From positions 124,001-188,000 of the forward strand of contig CBDEFQ010000010.1 in NCBI GenBank assembly GCA_965237485.1: a stretch of DNA of 64,000 nt. The letters run 5' to 3'. Within the stretch, counting starts at the first letter, position 1. Each line of letters begins with the position of its first letter. Under the pieces are notes generated by a model, which worked only from the letters and a program-made list of their open reading frames with translations, was not told where the DNA came from and did no database searches. Both the position numbers and the translations under genes were made by a program. Shown here in pieces: positions 53,043 to 62,305 of this stretch. This DNA comes from JAAELZ01 sp965237485 (GTDB lineage: Bacteria > Pseudomonadota > Gammaproteobacteria > Arenicellales > Poriferihabitantaceae).

Positions 53043-53277
53043 AGAGACAGCGCACGAAGCGACGTTAACCACCACAGGTACAACCCAGAACATATTGCTT
53101 GCAACAGGATCTGCGCAGAATGCGGCACTGGTCGCCACAGGAACGGCAGAACAGGAGGAATTACAAGCCGCAGCAGACCAACTTGAAGACTATACAGATA
53201 CTTTGGCGGCTAATGTGTCGCGTGTTCCGCGTGGTAATTGGGTTACACCAGATCAAAGAAAAAGAGAAGAATCATGA
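53032..53277 (+). other. Small open frame with Ala/Thr-rich repeats, doubtful gene
   Basis: A TTG-started frame of 81 codons lies between the direct repeats. It encodes Ala/Thr/Gln-rich sequence with short repeated units (TTGTTQN, ATGSAQN, ATGTAEQ) and ends GNWVTPDQRKREES. It could be a leftover of a phage-fibre or collar-like protein. I do not recognise it and there is no clear ribosome-binding site. Confidence 0.3.
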
Positions 53278-53318
53278 ACAACCGATACATCATCCTTGAA
53301 GCAAACACTTTATATGCT

Positions 53319-53451
53319 TTGTCTGGGTTAGCCAGCCTAGTGAATATATTCCACCACACTAGTGTCCAAACGTTAAATCGAACAAATTCAATTGGTTACT
53401 GTCTTTGCTCATATCGTATTTGTTTTCAGATATCAATAAGTAATTGATCCA
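53319..53451. repeat. Direct repeat, right copy (about 130 bp)
   Basis: Second copy of the 52911-53042 repeat, in the same orientation. Both copies carry the inner part of the IS1380 transposase fragment, so the repeat arose by duplication of IS-derived DNA. Confidence 0.85.
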
Positions 53452-53488
53452 ATGGTGTTTTTTCGAATAGCGTGAGGCTTAGTATCTG

Positions 53489-54300
53489 GATACTGTAACT
53501 TCAGGTATGGACTTTTATATTAGATAGAGCAGTATCGCGTGATCGTCCGTTGGGTAAAGTCTCTTACCTAATCCTTGATGCGCGTTATGAAAAGGTGGGT
53601 GAGGGCCACCAAGTGATTGATATGGCGGTGTTGAGTGCGGTGGGTGTATTGCCTTGTGGGCGGCGTTGCGTATTAGGAACGACAATGGCGCTTAATGAAG
53701 CCGAGGTTAACTGGCGAGCGTTCCTCAAAGGCTTGGTTGACCGGGGCATACATGGTATTGAGTTTATTGTCAGTGATGATCACAGTGGCTTAAAAGCCGC
53801 TAGAAAGGCAGTGTTCCCAGGTATACCTTGGCAGCGTTGCCAGTTTCATCTGGCGCAGAATGCAATGCATCATGCCCCCAATCACAAGATCAAGCAGCGC
53901 ATTGGTGGTGAGCTGCGTAGTGTTTGGAATGCACCCAATATGGCAGCTGCTCAGGTTAATCTAAAAGTCCTTGTGAGCCAGTACCAGGAAAAGCATGCTC
54001 ACTGGGCGCAGTGGCTAGAAAACAATGTGCCTGAAGGGTTAAATGTGTTTGCCTTGCCAGATAGACACCAAAAGAAAATGCGAAGCTCCAACCGCATTGA
54101 ACGGACGGTTCAACAAGAACTTAAGCGGCGAACCCGCTTGGTCAGAGTCTTTCCTAACCGAGAGGCTTGGTTACGATTAGTCAGTGCCATTCTGATTGAA
54201 ATTGACGACGAATGGGCTAATGCTAATCATCGATATATCGTGTGGAACGACAATGAGTCAACTTGCTAGACAAAAAGTCCATACCCAATGTTGCGTAATC
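53489..54300 (+). mobile_element. IS256-B copy B5, internally deleted (812 bp, both ends kept)
   Basis: It has the left 48 bp of IS256-B (GATACTGTAACTTCAGG...) joined at about 53537 to position 480 or so of the transposase gene, and an intact right end at 54300. About 580 bp are missing from the middle. Flanks: left AGTATCTG, right AGCATCTT, with no duplication. The right side lies inside an integrase-core transposase. Confidence 0.88.
53550..54269 (+). pseudogene. IS256-B transposase C-terminal part, five-C version
   Basis: The 239-codon frame runs from GKVSYLILDARYEKV to WNDNESTC without a break. At about 53875 it has five C, which keeps HAPNHKIKQRIGG in frame. Copies B1, B2 and B3 have four C there and are frameshifted. 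This fragment therefore shows the original reading frame. The N-terminal half is deleted. Confidence 0.85.
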
Positions 54301-54680
54301 AGCATCTTGGCTTCATGCATATCCCGCAAAAATATGCGCCTGAGATTAATCAATTTGCCACCGACTTTCTTAACCCTTATTTGAATTATCACCGACCTTG
54401 TTTCTTCCCACAGATCAGCACTAACAACAAAGGAAAACAAGTCAAAACCTATCCATATCGAAACATGATGACGCCTTATGAAAAACTCAAATCGTTGACC
54501 AATGCACAGTCATATCTTAAAACTCACATCTCGTTTACAATGCTTGACGATATCGTTTATCAGATGACTGATAATGAGGCAGCAAAACAACTCAATGAGG
54601 AAAAAACTAAACTCTTTAAAAACATCTTTGAACAGAAATGACAATCAACTTCTCGGTATCATTCCTGTATTGGAATAGAC
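54301..54680 (+). mobile_element. Integrase-core IS fragment, 3' end
   Basis: This matches 21292-21668 in inverse orientation and ends with the same terminus (inverse of GTCTATTCCAATACAGG) at 54680. It codes for the last 113 residues of the transposase (HLGFMHIPQKYAPEINQ ... FKNIFEQK). IS256-B copy B5 abuts it on the left. Confidence 0.78.
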
Positions 54681-54712
54681 TTTTACTGTAACATTTTAGT
54701 TAAGTATTTCTA

Positions 54713-55654
54713 CTAAGCTAATTTTTTAAGCCAATTTGCCACGATCTTGCACTCAGGTCGAGACATGGCTTTTATCGCTTGGTGCAAATAATAATCAGTG
54801 TGTAGACTGTATGGTTGCGAGAATACTTCAATCAATTCACCCGAGTCGAGATAACGATCTATAAATGGACGTCTACCGAGCATGATGCCATCACCACGTA
54901 GTGCTGCTTCAATCGCAATAAGCGAGCCATCAACCGTTAGTCCGCCCGGAATATCTCCACTGTCTTTATGGTAAACACGAAACCATCTATGCCAATCGTG
55001 TTTATAACCGAGCACATGTATCAAGTCAAAATTAAGCAATTCCGCGGCATTGATGGGTAACTGTCGGCTAGAAAACAACCCGGGTGAACATACTGGTATA
55101 ATCGTCGCAGTGAGTAATTTTTGCGTCTGCGCATCAATTGCTTTTTCTCCTTCGATAAAAATCTCCAAATCGTCAGGGGACTTGGGTTCGTTTTCGGTAA
55201 ATTGATCTAATGTTTTTATATGCAGATCAATATTTGGGTTTAAGTTTTGTAAAGACTTTAGCTGCGGTGCCAACCACAAAGTAGCGATGGCCGAGGTGCA
55301 ACGCAAAGTTACCGTATGGTTGTGGTTTGCTGGAAATAGTTGATCTGTCACAGTATCGAGACGATCTAGTGCTTCGTGTACTACATCTAAATAAGCCTGA
55401 CCAGTGCGGGTTAAGGACAAGCGACGATTTTGCCTAATGAACAGGCGAGTATTCAGGTAAACCTCTAGGTTGCGCATCTGCTGGCTAACCGCAGCCTGTG
55501 AAATATTCAAATGGATGGCCGCCTCAGTGAAACTCAAACGTTGACCAGCGGCTTCAAAAGTTCGCAGCGTATTAAGTCGAGGTCGTTTCAAGCAATATTT
55601 CGGATAAGTTTTACTTACAAATAATGACAGTATTCGTTGCTTGACGCAACTCAT
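54713..55654 (-). CDS. LysR-family transcriptional regulator, GcvA-like
   Basis: The 313-residue protein has an N-terminal winged helix (LNTLRTFEAAGQRLSFTEAAIHLNISQAAVSQQ, about 28-60) and a periplasmic-binding-protein-like effector domain (about 110-310). The first 24 residues before RPRLNTL are longer than usual, so a later non-ATG start is possible. It is divergent from mttB with only 49 bp between starts, so the shared intergenic region is probably its operator. Likely effector: a methylated amine or downstream product. This is inferred from its neighbours. Confidence 0.88.
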   Translation of the reverse strand: MSCVKQRILSLFVSKTYPKYCLKRPRLNTLRTFEAAGQRLSFTEAAIHLNISQAAVSQQMRNLEVYLNTRLFIRQNRRLSLTRTGQAYLDVVHEALDRLDTVTDQLFPANHNHTVTLRCTSAIATLWLAPQLKSLQNLNPNIDLHIKTLDQFTENEPKSPDDLEIFIEGEKAIDAQTQKLLTATIIPVCSPGLFSSRQLPINAAELLNFDLIHVLGYKHDWHRWFRVYHKDSGDIPGGLTVDGSLIAIEAALRGDGIMLGRRPFIDRYLDSGELIEVFSQPYSLHTDYYLHQAIKAMSRPECKIVANWLKKLA

Positions 55655-55703
55655 ATCGTTACCTAAAGTTTGATCATTAATTTTGACCGTGAGCGTTGAT
55701 TAA

Positions 55704-57221
55704 ATGAACTTCTTTTCCTATCTAAGCAATGATGATATTCAGTATGTACACGATGCTTCTCTAGAGATACTGGAGGAAGTGGGGTTGCTAGTTCGCAATG
55801 AAAAAGCTAGAAATCGATTTGCTGAACACGGGGCCATCGTTGATCATGCAACCGAGATGGTTCGGATACCCTCTGCTGTGGTTGAAAAATATCGAGCACT
55901 TGTTCCGCCGACAATTACTTTACGCGGGCGTGATCCTACTTACGACATCACTTTTCCTCGTAAGCTACCCGTTATTGCAACAGCCAGCTCCGCTCCAGAC
56001 ATTGTTGACCCAGTTAGCGGCGTAACCCGACGTGCGCGGTCCGATGATATTGCCCGTATTGCTCATCTAGTTAATGAGTTACCCGGCTTTGATCTGTTTT
56101 CTATTTCTACTCTGGCCGATGATGCGCCCAAGGATCAGTTCAGTCTCACGCGTTTCTACGCGGCGATGAAAAACTGTGTCAAACCCTGTCGAACTTCTGT
56201 CTACAATATTCGAGAAGCCGAGCAAGTGATCAAGCTCGGCGAACTGATCGCGGGTTCTGCAGAAGCATTCTGGGAGCGTCCCTTTATCAATTTTGGTTAT
56301 TGTTCGGTTGTTTCACCACTGACTATGGATTTCGACAGCACCGACACGATGATGTATTTTGCAGAAAATGACATTACCGCTTATGGCACCATTGCGCCAA
56401 TGGGCGGTTTGAGTACACCGCTAACATTATCGGGCATGCTAACTATTATGAATGCTGAATGGCTGGCTGTGGCCACCTTGGCGCAAATGTCGAAGGCCGG
56501 AACGGCCCAGATTTATAATTTTCTGCCCGTGTTTGCCGATATGCGTGACGGTGCTTATGCACCAGGGGCCATAGAAATTGGCATGATGAATTCAGCCGTT
56601 TGCCAGATGGCGCGATTTTACAATGTGCCTGCGGGCGGATATCTGGGGTTAACAAATTCTAAAATAACCGATGCTCAAGCGGGCTTCGAAAAAGGCATGT
56701 CACCCTTAATGGGCGCATTATCGGGTGTCGACTTTATCGTTATGGGAGGGCTGCAAGATGCTTTGATGTCGTTCGACTTTGGGCAGGTGGCTATCGATAA
56801 CGAAATTGCCATGATGCTTAAACGCGTGCGTAACGGTTTTGGCTTTAGCAAAGAAGCGGCCTCGTTACAGGAAATTAAGGATACGGGTCCAGCGGGGATG
56901 TTCGCAGATAATCCCATCACACTTGAGCGGATGCATACAGAGACCTATATGCCTGAGATTGCTGACCGAAAAATACGTGAACAATGGGAAGCGGAAGGCA
57001 GCTCGACCATCCATCAACGTGCTTTAAACAAAGCAATGGATATTATTTCGACACCCAATTCCGCTGCGTTTGATGTACGCGTTGACAACAGAGTTCGTGC
57101 CGCCTTCGATGGATTGGTCGCTGGGGAATCCTCACTACCAGAGGGCTGGCAGCCATTTAAAGTAGGCAGTCAGGTCCCTCCCCGTGAACGTCGGCAAAAC
57201 CGTCGTCGCAAACAAAAGTAA
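55704..57221 (+). CDS. MttB-superfamily (trimethylamine/glycine-betaine) methyltransferase-like protein
   Basis: This 505-residue TIM-barrel protein belongs to the MttB superfamily, whose members transfer a methyl group from a quaternary or tertiary amine to a corrinoid protein. The characteristic C-terminal block NVPAGGYLGLTNSKITDAQAGFEKG is near 310, with FIVMGGLQDALMSFDFGQV following. There is no in-frame amber, so it is a non-pyrrolysine member like the betaine-specific MtgB. No corrinoid protein or reductive activase is adjacent, so its methyl acceptor is unclear. A dehydrogenase gene follows 18 bp downstream. Confidence 0.87.
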   Translation: MNFFSYLSNDDIQYVHDASLEILEEVGLLVRNEKARNRFAEHGAIVDHATEMVRIPSAVVEKYRALVPPTITLRGRDPTYDITFPRKLPVIATASSAPDIVDPVSGVTRRARSDDIARIAHLVNELPGFDLFSISTLADDAPKDQFSLTRFYAAMKNCVKPCRTSVYNIREAEQVIKLGELIAGSAEAFWERPFINFGYCSVVSPLTMDFDSTDTMMYFAENDITAYGTIAPMGGLSTPLTLSGMLTIMNAEWLAVATLAQMSKAGTAQIYNFLPVFADMRDGAYAPGAIEIGMMNSAVCQMARFYNVPAGGYLGLTNSKITDAQAGFEKGMSPLMGALSGVDFIVMGGLQDALMSFDFGQVAIDNEIAMMLKRVRNGFGFSKEAASLQEIKDTGPAGMFADNPITLERMHTETYMPEIADRKIREQWEAEGSSTIHQRALNKAMDIISTPNSAAFDVRVDNRVRAAFDGLVAGESSLPEGWQPFKVGSQVPPRERRQNRRRKQK

Positions 57222-57239
57222 TTTCAGCCAAAAATAACC

Positions 57240-59753
57240 ATGACGACATCGATTCCCCAAAGCACCCGCATTGTTATTATCGGTGGGGGTGTCATTGGTA
57301 CCAGCATCGCGTATCACCTAGCGCGGTCAGGCGAAAAAGACGTATTACTGTTGGAAAAATCCAAATTAACCGAGGGCGCGACTTGGCATGCGGCCGGATT
57401 AGTCGGGCAATTTCGTTCGCAGCAAAATTTAATGAGCCTGATGAATGACAGCGTCAAACTGTTTGATGTTCTTGGCGAAGAAACTAAGCAAGAAATAGAC
57501 TGGCACAAATTTGGCAGCCTCAGGGTCGCCCAAACCGAAGATCGTTGGAAGGAGTTACTCAAATCTTATTCATCGGCTCAAGCTGTCGGGTTTGAAATGA
57601 ACTTACTTACCCCCTATGAAGCCCGAGAAATTTATCCATTGATAGAAACCAATGACTTGGTGGGTGCAGCATTTATCCCTGCCGACGGCTATGTCGACCC
57701 GAACAGTTTAACTCAGGCCTATGCCAAAGGCATACGCGCTAATGGCGGGAAAATTCTTGAAGGCGTAATGGTCACTGATTTAAAGTGTGATAGAAACCGT
57801 ATTACTCACGTGGTTACCGAGCAGGGTTTGATAGAAGCCGAAATTGTGGTTAATGCCGCTGGTTTATGGGCTCGTCAGGTTGGCTGGATGGCGGGTGTAG
57901 AAATTCCTGCCGCAGTGGTTGAACACCAATATTTGGTGACTGAAAAGTCCGACCAAATCCCCGATAAACTTCCCGCGCTGCGTGACCCTGATGGCGGGTT
58001 TTATGCCAAGCCTGAACCTGGTGCCCTCGCCATCGGCGGCTGGGAAAAACAAACAAGAGCGGTTAACCCTAAGGAGGGTTTCCCTTGGAAAAATGAACGC
58101 CACTTGTTTGATGGCGAGATGGACCGCTTAAGTGAATTTTTTGAACCCGCTATACGGCGTATTCCCATTCTGGGTGAACTCGGTGTGCGTACTATCGTCA
58201 ACGGCCCTATTCCTATTTCTCCTGATGGCGAGCCGATCATGGGGCCGGTGCCGGGCCTGAATAATTTCTTTAGCGCCTGCGCCTTCACTTCTGGAATTGC
58301 CGCATCGGGCGGGGCAGGTAAGGCAGTTGCAAACTGGATATTGGAGGGTGACCCTGGGTTGGATTTGTGGCCATTTGATATTCGTCGTTTTGGGCCACTA
58401 CACGCGGGACAAGAATATTTACACGAGCGCGCCATCGAAAGTTATAGCAAATACTACGCTATTCATTGGCCAGGTGAGGAGCTTAATTCTGCCCGCTGTG
58501 TACGACGCAGTCCGCTTTATCACGCTCTTCGAGAACAAGGTGCCGTGTTCGGGTCGAAATTTGGCTGGGAACGGGCCAATTGGTTTGCAACAAATGGTAT
58601 TGCACCTAAGGATGTACATGGCTTTGATCGACCGCAACAAGACATTACCATTGCGCGAGAACATCGGGCAGCGCGCGAAGCCGTGGTGCTGGTTGATATG
58701 TCATCGTTCACCAAGTTCGAAATCAGTGGTTCACAGGCTTGTCAGTTTTTACAATATCTAGCCATCGCTGATGTCGATAAAGAACCGGGAGGAGCGACCT
58801 ATACACAATTGTGTAATGAACGTGGCGGCATCGAAGGCGACGTAACTATCATTCGCCGCTCTCAGGATTGCTTTTGGCTGATTACTGGCTCAGGCTTGGG
58901 GGTGCGTGATCGACATTGGATCGATAGCCACCTAGGCGGCCACCAAACGGGTACCGCTTATGCGCAGCGTGTAAATGATAGGCAGTGGACTCAATCAGGT
59001 CAAACATTGAGTCGTCCGAACCCCCTTAGGTTCAGTAAGGTGCAAATTCGCGATATTACCTCTGGCTACGGCGTGATTAATATTGCTGGGCCCTTGTCAC
59101 GACAGGTATTGGAAAAAGTGTGTGACGACGACCTGAGTCACGACGCATTCCCATTTATGACCGCGAAAGATATCCGAATTGGTTATGCGCCGGCTTTGGC
59201 CTACCGAGTGACTTATATTGGTGAGCTGGGCTGGGAGCTTTACGTGCCATCGGAATACATGCTGTATGTTTACGAAGTGCTGCAACAGGCAGGCAGCGAG
59301 TTTAATATCACTAATATGGGTTATCACGCGATTGACAGTTTACGACTGGAAAAGCGTTATTTGGCATGGGGCGTCGATATAACGCCTGACTACAATCCGT
59401 TTGAAGCGGGGTTACAATTTCTGATTAACTGGAATAAAGGCGACTTCATCGGCGCTGAAGCGCTGGCTCAGATTCGACAGCAAGGTGTTGACCGTAAGCT
59501 GGTTTGCCTTGCTCTCGACGAGGCATTACCCGTATTTGGCGGCGAGGCGGTCTTTTTGGGCGGCCAGGTGATTGCACAAACCACCAGTGGTAACTTTGGC
59601 TACTCGGTCAGCAAAAGCCTGGTACTCGCTTATCTGCCCACTGCCGTAGCTAATAAAGCTGGGTTCATCGTTCAATCATTCGATAAAAAAGTGGGCGCAT
59701 CGCTTATTAAAGGTGCTGCTTACGATAATGCGCGAAAAAAAATTCTCTGCTAG
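57240..59753 (+). CDS. Dimethylglycine/sarcosine dehydrogenase-like FAD enzyme with GcvT domain
   Basis: The 837-residue fusion has an FAD/DAO domain followed by a tetrahydrofolate-binding GcvT domain, the plan of dimethylglycine and sarcosine dehydrogenases. The dinucleotide fold IVIIGGGVIGTSIAYHLARS lies at 11-30. EGATWHAAGLVGQFRS (45-60) contains a His50 at the position of the covalent FAD link. The GcvT half includes AREHRAAREAVVLVDMSSFTKFEI split around 475-495 and GYSVSKSLVLAYLP near the end. It oxidatively removes N-methyl groups and passes them to folate. It probably forms one operon with mttB. Confidence 0.88.
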   Translation: MTTSIPQSTRIVIIGGGVIGTSIAYHLARSGEKDVLLLEKSKLTEGATWHAAGLVGQFRSQQNLMSLMNDSVKLFDVLGEETKQEIDWHKFGSLRVAQTEDRWKELLKSYSSAQAVGFEMNLLTPYEAREIYPLIETNDLVGAAFIPADGYVDPNSLTQAYAKGIRANGGKILEGVMVTDLKCDRNRITHVVTEQGLIEAEIVVNAAGLWARQVGWMAGVEIPAAVVEHQYLVTEKSDQIPDKLPALRDPDGGFYAKPEPGALAIGGWEKQTRAVNPKEGFPWKNERHLFDGEMDRLSEFFEPAIRRIPILGELGVRTIVNGPIPISPDGEPIMGPVPGLNNFFSACAFTSGIAASGGAGKAVANWILEGDPGLDLWPFDIRRFGPLHAGQEYLHERAIESYSKYYAIHWPGEELNSARCVRRSPLYHALREQGAVFGSKFGWERANWFATNGIAPKDVHGFDRPQQDITIAREHRAAREAVVLVDMSSFTKFEISGSQACQFLQYLAIADVDKEPGGATYTQLCNERGGIEGDVTIIRRSQDCFWLITGSGLGVRDRHWIDSHLGGHQTGTAYAQRVNDRQWTQSGQTLSRPNPLRFSKVQIRDITSGYGVINIAGPLSRQVLEKVCDDDLSHDAFPFMTAKDIRIGYAPALAYRVTYIGELGWELYVPSEYMLYVYEVLQQAGSEFNITNMGYHAIDSLRLEKRYLAWGVDITPDYNPFEAGLQFLINWNKGDFIGAEALAQIRQQGVDRKLVCLALDEALPVFGGEAVFLGGQVIAQTTSGNFGYSVSKSLVLAYLPTAVANKAGFIVQSFDKKVGASLIKGAAYDNARKKILC

Positions 59754-59809
59754 CATGAATTAATAACTGCAACAGATTATAGTCCAGCCATTAGATAACC
59801 TGATTCGCG

Positions 59810-60103
59810 ATGAAACTTCTCGTTCGAAACCTCGCCCGAGTGACCACACAAGATGCGCTGCATAAGCTGTTCCAACCCCATGGCACAGTATTGTCTTGCG
59901 CCCTCGTATTAGACAAGGCAACGGGTTTGTCCAAAGGTTTTGGCTTTGTGACCATGTCAAAACCCATCGAAGCAAAAAACGCCATGCAAGCCCTCAATAG
60001 TCAAGTAGTGGATGGGTGTCGGCTTCGAGTTAAGAAGGTTGGCCCCAAGCCTCAGAAAATTACAGACACTAAAGAAGGCAGCGTATGGCCCAACAATAAT
60101 TAA
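59810..60103 (+). CDS. RNA-recognition-motif protein
   Basis: This 97-residue protein with a single RRM has RNP2 (LLVRNL, residues 3-8) and RNP1 (KGFGFVTM, 42-49) in the right spacing, and a basic tail VKKVGPKPQK. Short bacterial RRM proteins of this type bind single-stranded RNA and are often cold-induced. It ends 2 bp before the next gene's start, so the pair may be translationally coupled. No functional link to the enzymes is known. Confidence 0.9.
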   Translation: MKLLVRNLARVTTQDALHKLFQPHGTVLSCALVLDKATGLSKGFGFVTMSKPIEAKNAMQALNSQVVDGCRLRVKKVGPKPQKITDTKEGSVWPNNN

Positions 60104-60105
60104 TT

Positions 60106-60660
60106 ATGTTAAGCAAAAGCGAGATAGTGCCCTTTATTATGGATTTATTCGCCAAAAGGGGTGCCGAAGAATATATGGGCGAGCCGGTCAGCATGGCAGG
60201 ACACATGGAGCAAACCGCGGCCTGCGCGGCGTCAGATAACGCTGCAAATGAATTAGTCGCCGCCGCTCTACTACATGATATTGGGCATTTCGTTGGAGAT
60301 TTTCCGATCGATGCACTAGAAAATGGAGTGGATAATTTACACGAGAATATCGCTGCGCAATTTCTATCACCTTATTTCTCGGCAGCTGTCACCGAACCTA
60401 TTCGGCTGCATGTTCCTGCTAAAAAGTATCTATGTGCAGTCGACCCTGACTACCATAGTCAGTTATCTAGCGCATCTATTCAGTCTCTTGCAGTCCAAGG
60501 GGGCCCAATGACCCAAAATGAAGTAAATCAGTTTGAAGCTAATTCGTTTTATCTAGACGCCGTGCAGCTCAGAAAGTATGACGATAACGGCAAAGTAGCC
60601 GGCAAGACTATCCACCCTGCTAAACATTACGAACCTTTACTCAATTCACTGTTGTTATGA
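60106..60660 (+). CDS. HD-domain mixed-valent diiron oxygenase, PhnZ/TmpB-like
   Basis: The 184-residue protein has the layout of phosphonate-catabolism HD proteins: YMGEPVSMAGHMEQTA (H33), LLHDIGH (HD at 57-58, H61), NLHENIAAQFL (H79), IRLHVPAKKYLCAVDPDYHSQLS and the C-terminal FYLDAVQLRKYDDNGKVAG. PhnZ opens hydroxy-aminoethylphosphonate to glycine. TmpB opens hydroxy-trimethylammonio-ethylphosphonate to glycine betaine. A TmpA-like gene remnant follows directly, and betaine-type enzymes precede it, favouring a TmpB role. This is an inference from context. Confidence 0.82.
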   Translation: MLSKSEIVPFIMDLFAKRGAEEYMGEPVSMAGHMEQTAACAASDNAANELVAAALLHDIGHFVGDFPIDALENGVDNLHENIAAQFLSPYFSAAVTEPIRLHVPAKKYLCAVDPDYHSQLSSASIQSLAVQGGPMTQNEVNQFEANSFYLDAVQLRKYDDNGKVAGKTIHPAKHYEPLLNSLLL

Positions 60661-60708
60661 ATGCAATCACCGCTCTATCGGCAATTTTCAGGGTAGTTGC
60701 ACATTTTC

Positions 60709-61776
60709 CTACGCAGCCAATAATACTTCTTTTTGTGGGTTCAGCGCAACCGCACCACAAGGCCGCCAATTTCGGGTTTGGCCAGACCACCGATTAGGTT
60801 TTGCTGCTTTAGCTTCCTGATAAACAACTTCTCGTTTTGCTAATAGGGCACTATCTTCACCGCGATAACGCTGGCCAGGTGTAACGTAGCGTATAGCACT
60901 GTGACGATGTTCTTCGTTATACCATTGCATAAACTTACCCACCCATTGGCGGGCGGCCTCTAAGCTATCGAAGCCTTGAGAAGGCCACGCAGGGCAATAC
61001 TTTACCGTTCTAAACATGGATTCAATATAAGCGTTGTCATTGCTTACTCTTGGCCTTGAGTAAGAGGGCTTTATTCCTAATGCTTCTAACTTCGCTCTCA
61101 TTGTGAACGATTTCATTGGGCTGCCATTATCACTGTGTAAGACGGGCATGCCATCGCAGCTGGCCACTTTTAGAGCCGCCTGAGACATCAACTGCGCACC
61201 TAATTCACCGCTTTCAACAGGATGTACTTCCCAGTGAACGCCATAACGACTGTAAAGGTCTTCTACCATGTACAGGTAATAATGCTTGCCAATAGTACGC
61301 GTCGCCAAATAGGTGATATCCCACATCCACACAGCATTAGGTTTTAGTGCTATATGAGTATCGGGTGTTCGGGACTGCTTTTGTTTGGCGCGGCCGCGGT
61401 GCTTCAATTGCCCATGCGCCTTGAGAACTCGATAAAAGCTAGACTCGCTGGCCACATAAATACCTTTGTCAGCCAACTGCGGTACTATTTGCGACGGCGG
61501 CAAATGATTGTATGCCGATTCATTACATATCGATAAAATGTGTTGCTGCTCTTGCTCGCTTAGTTTATTGCCAGGGACTGGCTTTTCTACCAAAGGACGT
61601 TGATCACTGCGGATACTATCTTCTCCTTTTGGCTTCCAACGTCTAAGCGTAGACTCGGCAAGGCCAACCAACTCACAAGCACTTGAACGCTTTGAACCTG
61701 CGTCTACTGCTTCATTAACATCATTGATTACTTTAATGCGCGTCTGAGTCGTAATCATACTTCCTCGTCCTCCCAA
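60709..61776 (-). CDS. IS3-C OrfB frame (copy C3), uncoupled from OrfA
   Basis: The 355-codon integrase-core frame is intact and nearly identical to 18288-19355. However, the slip site has six A instead of seven, so normal -1 slipping would not reach this frame. Unless it starts at the internal ATG, it is silent. Confidence 0.82.
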   Translation of the reverse strand: MGGRGSMITTQTRIKVINDVNEAVDAGSKRSSACELVGLAESTLRRWKPKGEDSIRSDQRPLVEKPVPGNKLSEQEQQHILSICNESAYNHLPPSQIVPQLADKGIYVASESSFYRVLKAHGQLKHRGRAKQKQSRTPDTHIALKPNAVWMWDITYLATRTIGKHYYLYMVEDLYSRYGVHWEVHPVESGELGAQLMSQAALKVASCDGMPVLHSDNGSPMKSFTMRAKLEALGIKPSYSRPRVSNDNAYIESMFRTVKYCPAWPSQGFDSLEAARQWVGKFMQWYNEEHRHSAIRYVTPGQRYRGEDSALLAKREVVYQEAKAAKPNRWSGQTRNWRPCGAVALNPQKEVLLAA

Positions 61777-62245
61777 AGCGCCTGAAACTTTTTTGTAATA
61801 CTAATAATGCGGCCGTTTCAGCCAAGGCTTTATCTTTGCGGCGCAGCTGGGTTTCTAGCTTCTTCTTGTCTTTTTTTAACGCACGTATTTCATCGCGCGC
61901 AACTTTAGGGCTAATGAGAGCCTCATCAACACCATTAATACAAGCTTCTCGCCATTGCGTTATTTGAGTAGGGTATAGGCCTTTCTCTCGGCAATACGCA
62001 GATAATTCTTGTTCATTCATCGCAGCAGTTTCAAGAACTACGGTGAACTTAGTTTGGCAATCCCACTGATTAGATGAATCACTATTAGGCATTAAAACTC
62101 CTGATCGTCTGGCTTTATTTCGCCAATCATACAAGGTTTGAACACTGATTCCTTCTTCTCTAGATATTTCTGCGAAGGACTGACTATTTGATGATAATAA
62201 TTTAGATAAAACAGCTTCTCTTCGTTCTACGCTATATTTCGGCAT
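61733..62245 (-). pseudogene. IS3-C OrfA, frameshifted at the slip site
   Basis: The first 154 codons equal OrfA of C1. At about 61790 the run of seven A (on the coding strand) is reduced to six. The frame then reads SFRRFGRTRKYDYDSDAH and ends, giving 170 residues. The -1 path from here leads into the old OrfA frame and not into OrfB. Confidence 0.85.
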
Positions 62246-62305
62246 GAGTATTTCTCCGCCGCCCCTTGTGAATTAAAATGTGTGCAACTACCCTGACGTC
62301 TGGGG

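Larger units (their letters stand above)
60679..62305 (-). mobile_element. IS3-C copy C3 (1627 bp)
   Basis: The ends are as in C1. The 4-bp duplication CTAT lies at 60675-60678 and 62306-62309. One base is missing from the frameshift site compared with C1 and C2. It separates the HD-oxygenase gene from its decayed downstream neighbour. Confidence 0.94.

Noticed and set aside
53032..53277. Ala/Thr-rich 81-codon frame as a real gene
   Set aside because: No clear ribosome-binding site or recognisable family, a non-ATG start, and a location inside a rearranged IS-derived repeat. Kept only as a doubtful feature.
55704..57221. Possible pyrrolysine-containing MttB (in-frame amber)
   Set aside because: The frame is open for 505 codons with no internal TAG, so this is a non-pyrrolysine member of the superfamily.
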